From NCBI GenBank assembly GCA_018881555.1, contig JACAXG010000032.1, positions 2,306,837 to 2,370,836 on the forward strand: a stretch of 64,000 nt of DNA. Direction: 5' to 3'. The notes under the pieces were generated by a model. That model made no database searches and was not told where the DNA came from. It saw only the letters and a list, made by a program, of their open reading frames with translations. This document shows positions 24,711-36,740 of the stretch, one piece after another. A program made the translations under genes and the position numbers. The stretch's first letter is position 1. The number at the start of each line of letters is the position of its first letter. This stretch comes from Amblyornis subalaris (Eukaryota; Chordata; Aves; Passeriformes; Ptilonorhynchidae).

Positions 24711-27700
24711 CTGGAAAAAGAAGTAAAATGAGAATACTCGAACACCTCTGTGAAGAAAAGGACTTAAAGACTATATTTAGCATATTCTGAATGACCATTG
24801 TAAATCTGGGAGTATTTTGCAAAAAGATGATTGGAAACTTCTCATATTTGATTCACTTCAGTTAGCCCTGGGAAGTCACTTGCTTAGGACATTGATGTCT
24901 CCCTTCAGAAACACAGAATTCCTTCTATTTACTGTGGAGAGAGTGGAAACACTTAATGTGCTGCCCAGACTGTGCCTCTGAGATAAGGTGCCCTGGCTCA
25001 GTACACAATGAACATATATACCAAGTTACAGTGCCTAGAAGACCAAACACAAATTCAGATTAGAAATAAAATCTATGTATTTAACAAACAGAACAATCGA
25101 GCATGGGAAGAACTTACCAAGGACTACTCTAGATTTTCCATCACCAGAAATTTTAAAATCAATAGTGACTGTGCTCCTAAGACATATGCTCTACTTCAAA
25201 ACAACACTAATTTGTGGTGTTTATAATGGCCTGCATCATGCAGAAGCATAGACTATTAAATCTTTTCTAGTTTTATACTCGAATCTTTGAAGACAGATGT
25301 TTCCATTAACTGGAAAAGTAGAAAAGAAGCTTTTGTCAATAATAGCAGCGATACATGAAAGCAGAAGTTTAAATGAGCATAAATGGGACAGTTCGTCTGT
25401 GCTTCTTCTGTACTAAACATAGCAGAGAAGATGCTCATGTCCCCTCCATGGTCCACTTGTCCTTTACTCATCGTGTTATATTCCTGATAAAGTGATCCAT
25501 ATTCATCACCTCTGCCTGGGGGTAGAAGAAAGCTTATAACTCTTCCCCAAAACTTAGAAAGAAAGCCGTTTCCCTTCCATCTCTCTCCTAAACAAATTTG
25601 TTTGAAACATTGCATGAGTGAGAGAGGAGAAAATTATTAAAATGTGGGAGGAAAAGGTGACAAAAGAATTACTTCAGTATGATATATTGAATATGCACAA
25701 ATATACCAATTCATAGGAAAAATAATCTATTATGTAAGGTTGCCTTGGGATAAGGCATGGAGAGAGAAAAGAAAAGAGGGAAAAAATGGGGACAAAATGA
25801 AGGAAAATAACCTTGAATTCACAGTAAACTAACATGAGGTTTTGCTAATTTGCAGAGGCCCTCAGAAGGCTGCCCATTGATGAAATAAATAAGTAATTTA
25901 CATACAACCATCAACAACTCTATGAACACAGTGATGGGATCACCAGACTTTTAGCCTCCAAATTACAGGAGTGACAAGAATCCAGAAAACTAGTTAGATT
26001 AAAACACCCCTTGGCACAACAGATACTTGATCTTGCAGGCTTCACAGAGGTGTTTGCTTTCTTTTATCAGCCTCTGTGTGGTGATATACTAGATTACAAT
26101 TACCTGAAGAGATATTAAGAATTTTATAGATGATAAAGCCAATATACTTTTATTCATTGCATAGCAGAAACAAATATGTAGAAAACTTATTTCCAGGGAA
26201 AAAGCAGAAGATATGATTATAACTCCTAAAAAGTAATAAAGTGCCAAGTCTGGTTCAGAATCGCATTTACATGAGGGCATTAGTGAAGAATTATTGGTCC
26301 TTGTGGAAAGGGTTTTTGGCTATATATTAAGTTCAAGATTCTGTCTAAAGAAAAGTTCTTTTGCTCCAATTTAAAATCTATCTGCATTTTGTATTCCTAT
26401 ACAGGTCTGGGAAGAAATTGTCCTATAAAATTATTTTTGATGGAAACCTAGCTTAGGAAGAAACAAAATACCACAAAATTTGAACTGTGTTCAAATAGTA
26501 GGGAATTCAGAAAATTCAATTATTTCTGACATGAACAAGNCCAATGACTACATATTAGCAGATAACTATTGTAGATAATATTTATATNGATAATCTGTGA
26601 CTCTGGTTCAGGGGTTATTCATCCTATGTACAGAAAATTACTGCTTTAAACCTGTACTATTTCAGACAAAATTAAAAATAATTTTATATTAAACCAAAGT
26701 ATTTTGCTTTTTGACAAAACACTTAAAAATCATCCTCAAATAGTCTTTTTTTTCTCCCTTCCCAGTACCCTTCAAAAGTAGAGCTTTTCATACTGAATTT
26801 GAGAGGAAATGGCTTTCTTGCATGCTTTCCCTTGCATTTCCTTACAAGAAAAGAAAATACCTAGTTCTAGCACAANGTTTTGAATACTGCTGTAGTCCAG
26901 ACTTTGAAAACTTCTTTCCTCTATTCCCGTTTTATTCTGCTGGGTGTATACACAAAGCAGAAGCTGTACTAGTGCTTGATTTAGGTTAAGAAAAAAATAA
27001 AAATCCAGGTTAGCTGAAATAGGGGAAGCAGAATGTTACTCGTCAGATTGTCTGAACAGCACAATAGGTGCGCTCTCCCCCTCTGTGTCTGTGTGTGTGG
27101 CTCTTCAGCTCCTCAAAGAACACATTTCTTCTTCACAGAGAAAACAACTATTTTTTTCTCTGCAAGAAGAAAAGATGGGGCAGAGGNAAGGTTACACTTC
27201 AGGGAAGAAAAGTCTCTTCTCTCACTTGAATTAGTTTTGCAAAACCAGTTGAGAGTAGTTCATAATACTTCGATGTTAAACGAGTTCATTTCTGAATGCA
27301 GCTGCTGGAGATGGAGGAGAGCAGCATGTTGTTATTACAAAAGGCAGACAGGACCCACTTTCTGTGGGGCATACCAAGCATTATCTTTATTAAATATTGA
27401 TTTTAAAATCTTTAAGTCACTAAGAGCTTGGAGGCACTGATTAAATTACCTGCTAATCTAGAACAAACCGGTCCTGTTGTAAACAGAATCAACTGAAATA
27501 ATCCCAGGAGGTTTCTTTATGTTATGGGTAAACAAAAAAAAAGCGACCAAACAACCAAACTACTTTTAGACTTAAACATTAAACTAAGTTTTGTAGTTGG
27601 TGAACACACAACACTTTGATAAATTCTCACCTCACATGAATAGTCATCTGAATTTAACTCATAAATTTATGTCAGTCTGGCTTTAACTCTCTGGGTAAGG

Positions 27701-30700
27701 TAGATTAATTTGATTAAAGATGAATTATATCACTGAAAATTAAAAACACCTGCCACTACTTCAATAAAACATCAAATTAAACCAAGTTCTAGCTTCTTAT
27801 TTTGCTCATGCTATGTTCTGGAGCAAGCTTTGGGTTATGCTATTCATAATGTTTCTGCAGAGGTTTGCAAACTGGGACAGAGGCTTAGCACTATCAGGTA
27901 TCATTTTTGATGACTAGCAGAAATATTTTTCTAGTACTTCAAATAAAAAAAATTGTAATCCCAAATTTCAGACACGGTCCTCATTAAAATTACTTGTTTG
28001 ACTTACGTGCTCCATTCTTCATCTCATTAACTTGTTAGCTGGTTCAGCCTTATGTTAGCTGCTCTAACCACTTTCCCTCAGATGCATCTCCACAATGGCT
28101 AAATAGGTTTCTTATTTCATTCTTCATCTGTATAAGACAATAATATGCGAGTACAGTTTTCAATCTTTACTATACACATAAAGAAACACTTCAAGCAACG
28201 ATAAGGACAGTTAGGTTTCTGAATGTTTATTTAGGCTCCTGTTAGGGAGTTTCAGCTTAAGCCAGAAGCTCAGGTTCCTCAGAGTTTTTGAATTTAAGAA
28301 AATATATGACCTCCCTACAGGGTCAATTAAAAAAACCAAACAACAAACAGCTAATTTAAGAGCCAAATGCATTTTTGACATGTGAGATAGTACTGTGTGT
28401 CTTTTAGCTGAAATCTTCATCTTAACCTACCTGACTGAAAATAAAGTCTTTAATCTACCGGTTTTATTGCAGGTACTGTACATTTCTAAATAACTATTGA
28501 CCAATTTTTTATTTTTTCTTTTTCTTTTTTTTTTCCCAGTATTGCTAACTAATTATTTGATCTAGTCGGGAAAGGATGTGTAAATGCACTTTTGGGGATT
28601 TTCTAAAGAATATAGTCTGGTTCAGTGAAAAGTCATAAGCCAAATACATGGATTACTGGTGAAATCCATAGCTTCTTTTATATAGAAGGTGAGATTCATC
28701 TTTACTGAAATATCTATGAAATCGTTGACTTCAAAGTTAAATACATGTTCAATTCACTGCTTAGCTCTAGTGAAGTCAAAGGCATTTGGATCATCCCACA
28801 TAAAAACTATATATTATTGTTATTTCTTCCCATTACCTGAGATCTCAATGGGAACATAACTACTAATGTATCTCTAACTTAGGCTGTTGTAAGTGAATTC
28901 AGAATTTTATCACCTTCTTCAGTACTGCAAGTGTTCCCATCAAGGTTGCTTTCTGTCATGTCTGTGTTCAGTGTGACTATATTCAGTGTGCACAGTACTG
29001 CTGTGATAATGTGTCATGAGATTCTAGTGCGCTGCAAATAATTGGTTTATGCTTATATTTTTCATGCCCTACAGTTTCTTTAGTTCCTGCCAGATCCTAT
29101 TTGCCATTTTTAAATTTAATTTTTAATTAAACAAATAATAAAACAGCAAAGTCTTTTCCCTTCCTTTATAAAAGTCCCNTATTAGTTGTTCTTCAGTGCA
29201 CTTCAGGAAAATTAGTGATTTCTAGTAGTCTAGTAGCATTTTTGTATCTTTCTTATCTACCATTTTCTTGCGTTTCTGACAGCATGGCGTCTCTTCTATT
29301 TTGAGTCCATAATTCCTACAAAGCTCCCAGCACTTAAGACTGTCAGTTCTGTATTTTATATTCATCTCTAGTGAATCTGCTTCATCCTCTTACATATGAT
29401 TAGTAGTTTCTAGGTTCTGGCCACATATGATACATTATAGATTAACATTTTTTCTACAATTCCTCTTTCCTTTATCTTTTATGAGTGAGCTTATGTATAT
29501 CCATAATTAAACATTCTGGGTAAAAACTAACATGAGATGCATATGTTTATGCATTTCCATGTATATATATGTATATAGGCTTCTCTGGGGCTTAATTTAA
29601 GTGCATAAAAACAAACATCTGTGGTCTGTAGGTGTACCTTGGGTTGAACAGGATGACTACACGAGGCAGTTAACTATTCTGCAGAACTATGGGACCCTCC
29701 TGGCCTTCCTGGAGTAGCAGCTGAAGGTCAGTTAGAATTCCTTAGAGCGCCATAAATGATGTTGAATACCCACATTCAGGCAATGCTGCCCAGGTGCAAA
29801 TAGAGTCTCTCCTAGAGCACTTGAAATGTCAGGAGTCTTGCACACGGGGGTAAATCCCTACTCCTTGGACACAGTGAAACTTGAGCTTATCTTGAAGGAG
29901 ACATCCATGTTTTTGTCTGCTGTCTGAATTATATACTTTCCATTGAGTATAAAGGGGTGTTATACATGCACTGGTTCACACCTAAATCTGTTCTTAGTTT
30001 CTTTTCTCAGGTTCACATTCCATTTAAAACTCGACATCTTCTTTTGTAAATCTGTACGTATCTCTTCTATCTCTGTTAATCTCCTTTCCATTTATTTCTG
30101 ACTACAAATCTCATGCTGGTGTNTTTACAGTGATTTACCCTCAGTGGTATTTCATTCTTTTTTTAGTGTTAGAACTTTATCCAGGCTACATTAGATCTAT
30201 TTTCTGTCGCTTTTAGACTAGTCTGTTACATGAAAAACCTGTTCCAGGACATTCTAGTTCACTTTCAGCCTGTTGTGTTGTTTCTATGATAATTGAGCCT
30301 CTTCACCTTAAATTCATGCTCTGTGCCTTGCAAAAAATTACAAATTTGCCTGTCTCCTTTGCCCAAATCTCTTATATCAATCCTTTTCCAATGCAACACT
30401 GCCAAAAATTCTATATATTTGTGATAAAATATTTTTTCACCGCCTTGACCATATTTTTCACCATTAATTCCCCATTCCCCGAGAACTTGCCGTTTGTCCA
30501 AACTGGAATAGATTTGATATATCTTTATTTCTTCATCAGAAGTCAAGTATTCTTAAATATTTATAGTGTGACCAGTAATGTTTCTATAGTCTTCCTAGAC
30601 AACTATTTCAGGTAGGGTTACTCCTTTTCCATGTAAATATGCTATGCAAAAATAGTTCCACTTCTGTTTCTTGTAGAGAAGACAAAGGAGCAAGTTTGTC

Positions 30701-33139
30701 AAACTCGGTACCTAAGTGTGGATTCCACTTCCTTCCCTGTGATCCCTGTTTCAAATGTGGATTATCATGATATTTTTTCATCTTTCTACTTCAAATCTAT
30801 GCTGTATTTTTCTAATTAAAAAAAACCAAACAACCTGATGTTCTTTTAATCTGGATCCATATGAATAATTTGTACCATTTCTGCATTTTCTGCTTTGATT
30901 CCTCCTTGGTCCTCACAAAATGTGATGTGTTCTGTTGGATGTCTAGCAGGCTTTGGGGAACTGTGATTTACTAACACTAGCAACATTTCCACTACTCTGA
31001 ATCCTCTTCTTTTGGCTAGTGGTGTTATGACTACTATCACTGATACCTTGTGAAGGGGGGAAACACTTTTTATCTGTTTGAATGGGGAACATGCAGCTAA
31101 ACGGGAGAGTTAGTGTATCTTGCTCACAAAGCATCAGAGATCTAGAGAAGGAAGACTGAAGGTGGCAGATTTGAATCCAGTCCTCTTAGTGAAGTGAGTT
31201 GTATTGAATAAACAATGGAAGGAAGATAATGACTTGTTTGTTTTCATGAAACCCAAATTTTTCTTTCTGTTACCCATGACAGAGCTTTATCTGACTCACC
31301 TGAGAGGACAGGTGTCTCTTCTGTGTCTTCTTTAATAAGTGGGAGTGTGGGAAGGAGCTTGTTTTCACTGTATTTTTATCAAGGGAGGAAGAAATCGCTG
31401 ACTGCTACACTTTATCTGAAAAGTGTATTTAAAAAGCAAAAATAACAAACTCATTAAAATTGTTGTTTTCTTAAGTGAAGAGGTAAGGGACTGGAACACA
31501 GCAATTATATTAAATCAGGCTGCGTTTTAAACTGCTTTGTGCTCTCACAGGAGAGACAGGGTTTTATACTGAGTTCTGTAAATGGGCATTTTGAAACAGA
31601 AGACTTTTTAAAACTGTCATGCTTAATGATACCTACAACAGAATGCCAAGAAGATAAAAGATCAACTCTGTTATTCCCACTTTGGCTTTCAGGAAGAGTT
31701 CTGCAAAGTATCCTTCAATCTTTTAGAAATCTCTGAAAACTAACACTAGCTGGAAATTTTTCCACATTTAATAATATGAAATGGAATTCAGTTAAACCAA
31801 AGTGTACCTGAAAAATTGTCCACTTTCATGACGAACATCTGGTTGGGTTTTCATGAAAATACATAAAACTGTAAATGGAACCCATTGCTAGTGGAAAAAG
31901 AATGCATAATAGTTATCTAAAAGGAATAAAAAAAGAAAAACCCTAATCCACAGAATGTCTCTCCCTGTACTGTGCATAAGAAAGAAAATTTTCTGATCAA
32001 TGTCTTCTAGAAGGTTTTAGAAATTCTACTCATAGTTAGAAATTTATATGGCTAGTTTAGCAGTGAACTATTCCAGAATAATGCCAGAACATAATTAGAG
32101 CAATGGTGAGAAAATTTTACCCTAAATTTTTATTGGTCCTATCAAAATCTCATGAAAGGCTCTAGAAATATTTCTGATGAATTCTGATTCTGTTTGATTA
32201 ACTGCATTTTACCTTTATAACAGTCTATTAGCCAAAGGTTTTATTATGACTGGAGAAACAGAATATTAGCTACAAGACCATTCTTATCGCAGGAGTTTAT
32301 TACTACAAATAGATAAATAATTTTGTTATATTTAAAAGAATAATTTTATTTATTCTTCATTATAACGATAATGGCCATGAACCTTTGGGACCTTTCTCTT
32401 GTTTTTACCAGGAGTAGGGACCGAAGACCNTCCAGATATGCAGACTTTACGGCAACAAAAGACTACATTTGTTGATTGTGTTTTTAAATGCGAATTTTCC
32501 ACTGAATTCTAGCCAGAGTATAAGAGAAAAGTTTAGATTAGTAGAGGCATATTATTTTGATTTATTGGCTTGCTGAGTTTATTCATTATTTGTGAATGAT
32601 TATTTTTTTGCTGCTATATAGTTCTAATTAATTCTTATAGTACTAAGAAGGTTTTTGCATGAACATTTTTATCATCCCATGTCACAAGAAATGAATTAGA
32701 AAATAAAATATTAAAAAGTGGTTTTATTTCAAGGTTAACCTTGATGAAAGCAGCAGCCTTGCCATTTTCTTGTCTCGTTTTTAGTATGACAACACATCTG
32801 TTGTCAGTAAAAGCTTTGCTTTTTTCTTATTCTGTTGTACATCCTGACTGATGAGGATTTTAAGGTGTCACCAGGGATCGTCCTTCTGCAATAAAACCAC
32901 TTGAAAGATTTCACCATTTGAAAGAATGAATCCCAGCTAGCTATTTATTGCATCAGGACTACGACACTGCTGAAAATTTCTGTCTGGTGGTACATGTGGA
33001 ACAGTATGTATTGTAATATATAGGAGTAATATATTATTCTTTTGAAAGTATCAACCAGATATGAATGAGAGATCTTGAAAACTACAAAGCATGACAGAAG
33101 TACCCTTCCCTAAACATATGCACATGTAAAAGGAAGTGG

Positions 33140-33550
33140 TGAGAGTTCCTAAGAACCAGAGGCAAACAAATGTCTTTCTGGTCTTCAAAGATGGTGAGAA
33201 GTACCCAGGGAACACAATCTGGTCATACTCAACCTCATGTCCTGGGGAGGTGGTGGAACAAGTCAGCCTGTCTACCACTGCCAAACAGATGAAAGTTAAG
33301 AAGGTTGTTTATAGCAGTCAGCATGGATTTGTGAAGGGGAAATCCTGGTGGAAAAAACTTGATAGCCTTCCAGGATGAGATTACTGGTTTGGTGGATGAG
33401 ATATGAGTAGTAGTGGATGTTTCCTGTGAACTGAACAAGGCTGTTGACACACTCTGTTGGCACTTCAAAGACCTTGATGTCCTCGAGCAGCCCCACCTGC
33501 AGCCCCCACCCACCTCAGCCCAGGGACTTTAGTTCACTGTGAGGGTGGTG
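33140..33550 (+). mobile_element. CR1 LINE body, 5' piece of a split copy
   Basis: This corresponds to the CR1 reverse-transcriptase ORF. Its order of landmarks is 'tgtctttctggtcttcaaag', 'gaagtacccagggaacaca', 'gaggtggtggaacaagtcag', 'agcagtcagcatggatttg', 'tgaaggggaaatcctgg', 'gatagccttccaggatgagat' and 'aactgaacaaggctgttgac'. The last word encodes the diverged form of the RT motif usually read as F-S-K-A-F-D-T. The reading frame is broken by stops and shifts: the first frame ends at 33,378 and the match continues in another. The stretch ending 'ttcactgtgagggtggtg' already belongs to the CR1 3' UTR, so the middle of the element has been deleted. Confidence 0.85.
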
Positions 33551-33810
33551 TGGTCTAAACAGAGATGTGTCCAACAACACGTCATATGGCAGTCAATCAC
33601 GCAAATAGGAGCCATACCACCCCTTGGCTCCATCAATGCCATTGTGATTTGAGAGAATCACACCTTACATTAAATGTGGATGTCACCCTGTCTAATCTGC
33701 CAGCCCTGGTCAATGGTCAGGGTGTCAAGCAAAATGTCCTCAGCAATGTGTTCACTCTGACAGTGTTGGTCAGGGGCAGGGTGTCTGGAAGTAGGGTTCT
33801 GGGTGCTCAG
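33551..33810. other. Unidentified segment of about 260 bp interrupting a CR1
   Basis: In CR1, 'gagggtggtga.acactgg..caggttgcccagag' is continuous. Here 'gagggtggtg' ends at 33,550 and 'acactcaagcagattgccc' resumes at 33,811. The 260 bases between have no resemblance to CR1 that I can see. They include a repeated 'gtcaatggtcagggtgtc' / 'gttggtcaggggcagggtgtc' motif (33,709-33,785). No terminal inverted repeats or clear target-site duplication are visible. It may be an inserted short repeat, a rearranged LTR piece or filler DNA. Confidence 0.5.
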
Positions 33811-33984
33811 ACACTCAAGCAGATTGCCCAGAGACTATGTGGAATTGCCATCCTTGGAGACGTTCAATATCTCAGCTGGGCACAGCCCTGGGAAACCTGC
33901 TCCTGATGACCCTGCACTGATCAGAGGAGTTTTGACTAAGTGATCTCCAGAGGTTTCTGGCAGCCTCAGCTGACTCTGTATTAT
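33811..33984 (+). mobile_element. CR1 LINE 3' end, second piece of the split copy
   Basis: Similarity resumes with 'cagattgcccagagactatg', 'ggaattgccatccttggag', 'gacgttcaatatctcagctgg', 'gggaaacctgctcctgatg' and 'gtgatctccagaggtttctgg', ending near 'ctcagctgactctgtatt'. These are the last bases of a CR1 3' UTR, on the same strand and in the right order after the piece at 33,140. The terminal ATTCTGTGATTCTGTG repeat is lost. Confidence 0.85.
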
Positions 33985-35059
33985 TTTAAGTATCTCAAAA
34001 TAAATTAGAAGACATGAGTGGTGACCGAGTACAAAAATAAGAAAAAAGAAAAACATGAGGAGAAATGTAGCAAAAGATGAACAATGATCCCTATTCCCAG
34101 GGTTATTTAAGGTATCAAAGTCTTATCTCCAGAGATTTTCAACTTCTCTGATTGAAACTAGTGTTAATTAGATGCCTTAACACTATTAAGACTCTGACCA
34201 AAGTAATCACTGCAAGATTAGTTGATATCACTTTCTTTAGTTTTACAGCATTATTTCCATTCCTTATTAAGACACCTGTGTCTTTGCTATTGGTAAAAGC
34301 AGTGCACCTCACTTTCCATCTTTCCTCCTCCAGTATAAGTATTCCAGAGCCGTGATTTACTGAGCCAGAGGAAGACATACTAACATATCATGAGATGCTT
34401 TTATTCTGCAAAAAGAAATTTTTATGCTCATGGAAAGAGGGTGTAGTGCCATTACACTTTTAAATTCTCACTTTTTAGACATGATTTCCTTGAGTTCTGA
34501 GGTTCTTGACCTTGAGGTCTGTCTGACCACAGAAGGGGTTTCACCACCTTTTAAGGAAAAAAGTTTCTCTTCCGTCTAAACTTCTGGTTTTCACAGTCTT
34601 TCATCAGGCACAGTTTAGGTCTGAACAGCTGCATTGCCAATCCACAACAGTTGCCTTTATGGGAAAATGTGTGTCCACAGGCCCCTCTGGCTGTCTAAGC
34701 ATGGATTCCTTGGTCGAAATGTGAAGGAAGATGTCCATGGCTGATTTTTTCAGACACTATCATAGAGCACTACGGCACATTGTTGCAGATGGAACAGAAG
34801 ATGCAGTCCTAGAAAGGGAAACACTGAAAGCCACAGGAAGGTTTCCATTACTTCTGAATTGTATGTGATCCAGAAGAACTGTATGATCAAAAAAACCCTG
34901 GGACTGAAAAAAGATAAAGAACTCATCTCATCTATTCTGCAGCCCCAATACAAGATTAGCTGTCCTCAACTGTTCCTCACAGCTGTGCTCTTTAAAACAC
35001 AGCTTTCCTAAACTTAGTGACAGGACTCATAGATTTTCTTTCCTTGCAGTTGAAGCCGA
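33985..35059. other. Unannotated sequence
   Basis: No repeat or exon is supported. A minus-strand open frame (34,139-34,378) begins with ATG and has a possible donor after 25 codons, but nothing else supports it. Confidence 0.45.
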
Positions 35060-35385
35060 ATGTCTATTGAACCAACTTAAACCCATTACCCTTGCTGTAA
35101 CCACAGGGGACCTGAACAGTCTAGTCTTTTACTCTCTACAGCTACTTTTTACGTTATTATGTGTGCTCTCAGTCTTCTCTTATATAAACTAAACTACTCC
35201 AATTGTTTCAAACTCTTCTCATCAGTTTTGCTTTCTAGATCACTGATAATTCCCGGTTGGTCTCCTTTAGCTTCTTTTGATACTGGTCCACGGTTTTTCT
35301 GAAATGCAGTTCAGAAAATGAAGCACAGTGTGCTTGCTGAGACTGAGCACAGTATGCAGCACTGAGGAAAATGAAAGAACTATTT
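35060..35385 (-). mobile_element. Ancient CR1-type LINE, diverged
   Basis: The + strand preserves, in order, 'aacttaaacccattaccctt' (usual 'aagcccattacttcttgtcc'), 'gaacagtctagtc', 'tctacagctactttttacgt', 'aaactaaactactccaattg', 'ttctcatcagttttgctttc', 'tagatcactgataattcc', 'tggtctcctttagcttctt' and 'tttctgaaatgcagttcag'. This is the reverse complement of the CR1 3' UTR running into the RT ORF end. Heavy divergence makes it old, comparable with the copy near 3.6-4.1 kb. Confidence 0.65.
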
Positions 35386-36189
35386 CATATCGTACAAATT
35401 ATATTGCTCTTTACACACCTTAGTAAGTTGAACATCTCTTTTTTTCAACTTATTTTTAAGACTGTTCCTCCAACTTCTCAAGAAAATTCTGATCTGTCTG
35501 TCCAGTAAATAAAGCAGGGAAAGAAGTTACTGAATCACTACCCAGTCTGTAGTAAGGGATCTTGGCCACTTTATAGATCACAGGCTGAACACAAGACATC
35601 AGTGTCAGATGGTGCCCATACACATAAGTGTGCACTTCACCCCAGTCACTACTGGAAACAGAACAGCAGCAAACCGAAAGGAGGCACCATCAGAATTTTT
35701 AGTCGTTGTCTAATCTAGTCTAATTCTGGCCAAAAAGAAAATATTCTAGATTTCTTCTTGACTGTGAGACAGCAGACATTTTATCTAATTTTGCTTTGCG
35801 TTGGTATCCACATAATAGAAAGCTTCCACCTTTTTTTTTTTTTTTTAATCTGGCAAATATAAACAAATGTGGTTTTGCTCTGCTGGCATTTTGAACAGGT
35901 TTAGGTTTGTTCTGGCTGAACTCTGAGATCATGCCAGACCAGTGAAGGTGCTTTTGCAGAGTTTTGAGGCCAAATTGATAAACCATGTCCAAAGCATCAG
36001 TCTGGACTGGGCACCCCTCTAGCTCTTTTCACAGTTTTTAATTGGTTCAGTGTGAAAACCAATTCAGTTTTGCCTCTACTAAGAAAAAAAGCCAAAAAAA
36101 ATCCCCATAAGCAAAAAAACAACTCTGTGATGCCTGTCACAGGGAAAAACTCCTCAGTTCATGTAGTTAAAGCGAGAATAGGATTGAAG
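35386..36189. other. Unannotated sequence with poly(T) run
   Basis: An uninterrupted T run at about 35,829-35,846 could be the poly(A) tail of a minus-strand retrocopy. The sequence 3' of it (to about 35,990) has a minus-strand open frame but no recognised parent gene. Confidence 0.4.
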
Positions 36190-36740
36190 TAGTTTATTGA
36201 TTTATTAACAGCATGTAATTAACTTGCAATCAGTGAACTATGTATTCAGGATCTGTATCAGCAAGACAATCGACAAACCACGATAGTAGATACAGAATGT
36301 TAATGGACACCTACAAATTTCTAAGCAACTTTATAAAACATATCCTGAGAAGTTCTAATCACACCTGTATGCTCCCAAACACATGCACATTCACATGGCT
36401 CCATTAATCCCCCAGGACACACCTTAGGGCTGTGCCCAGCATCCCTCTCTCTCTAGAGTGCGGTCCTCGCAATCACCACCCCCTTCCGTGGGAGATGCAG
36501 ATGCTACAGAACTACCTGGACCCATACTGGTCTTTGCAGCCCCTGTGTGCATGATGGGAGGCAACCCCTGGGAGGTTGCACGTGTGTTCCCAGGGATCCC
36601 TGCCTGCTGTTCTTCAGGAGCACACCATGTACCTGGCGCTTCCTGTTCTGTAGCGGTTAGTTGGGATTCTGCTGGTGCTGGAAGAGCACCAGCACTATGC
36701 TCAAAGTGCCTGTGTTTACACTGGGAAGGGCTACAATGAT
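36190..36740. other. GC-richer block, possible minus-strand LTR remnant
   Basis: The composition shifts from AT-rich to GC-rich at about 36,380-36,720 and back again. The left edge carries 'agtttattgatttattaaca', which is how the polyadenylation region of a minus-strand LTR commonly looks. The body includes 'ctctctctctagagtgcggtc' and CpG-bearing stretches. No family is firmly recognised and no terminal TG..CA pair is defined. Alternatives are an unrelated repeat or a decayed regulatory CpG patch. Confidence 0.25.

Larger units (their letters stand above)
22873..33139. other. Long unannotated stretch, about 10 kb
   Basis: No CR1, LTR, RNA gene or supported coding exon recognised. Contents worth noting: the poly-T/poly-G patch at 24,024-24,100, a candidate 31-base minus-strand exon at 24,680-24,710, and some T-rich runs. 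The 135-codon open frame at 27,033-27,440 contains an N, has cysteine- and lysine-rich low-complexity parts and shows no domain. This may be part of an intron or an intergenic region. Confidence 0.5.

Noticed and set aside
27033..27440. 135-codon plus-strand frame
   Set aside because: No recognisable domain, interrupted by an N, low-complexity Cys/Arg stretches and no splice-site support. It is within the chance range for a window of this size.
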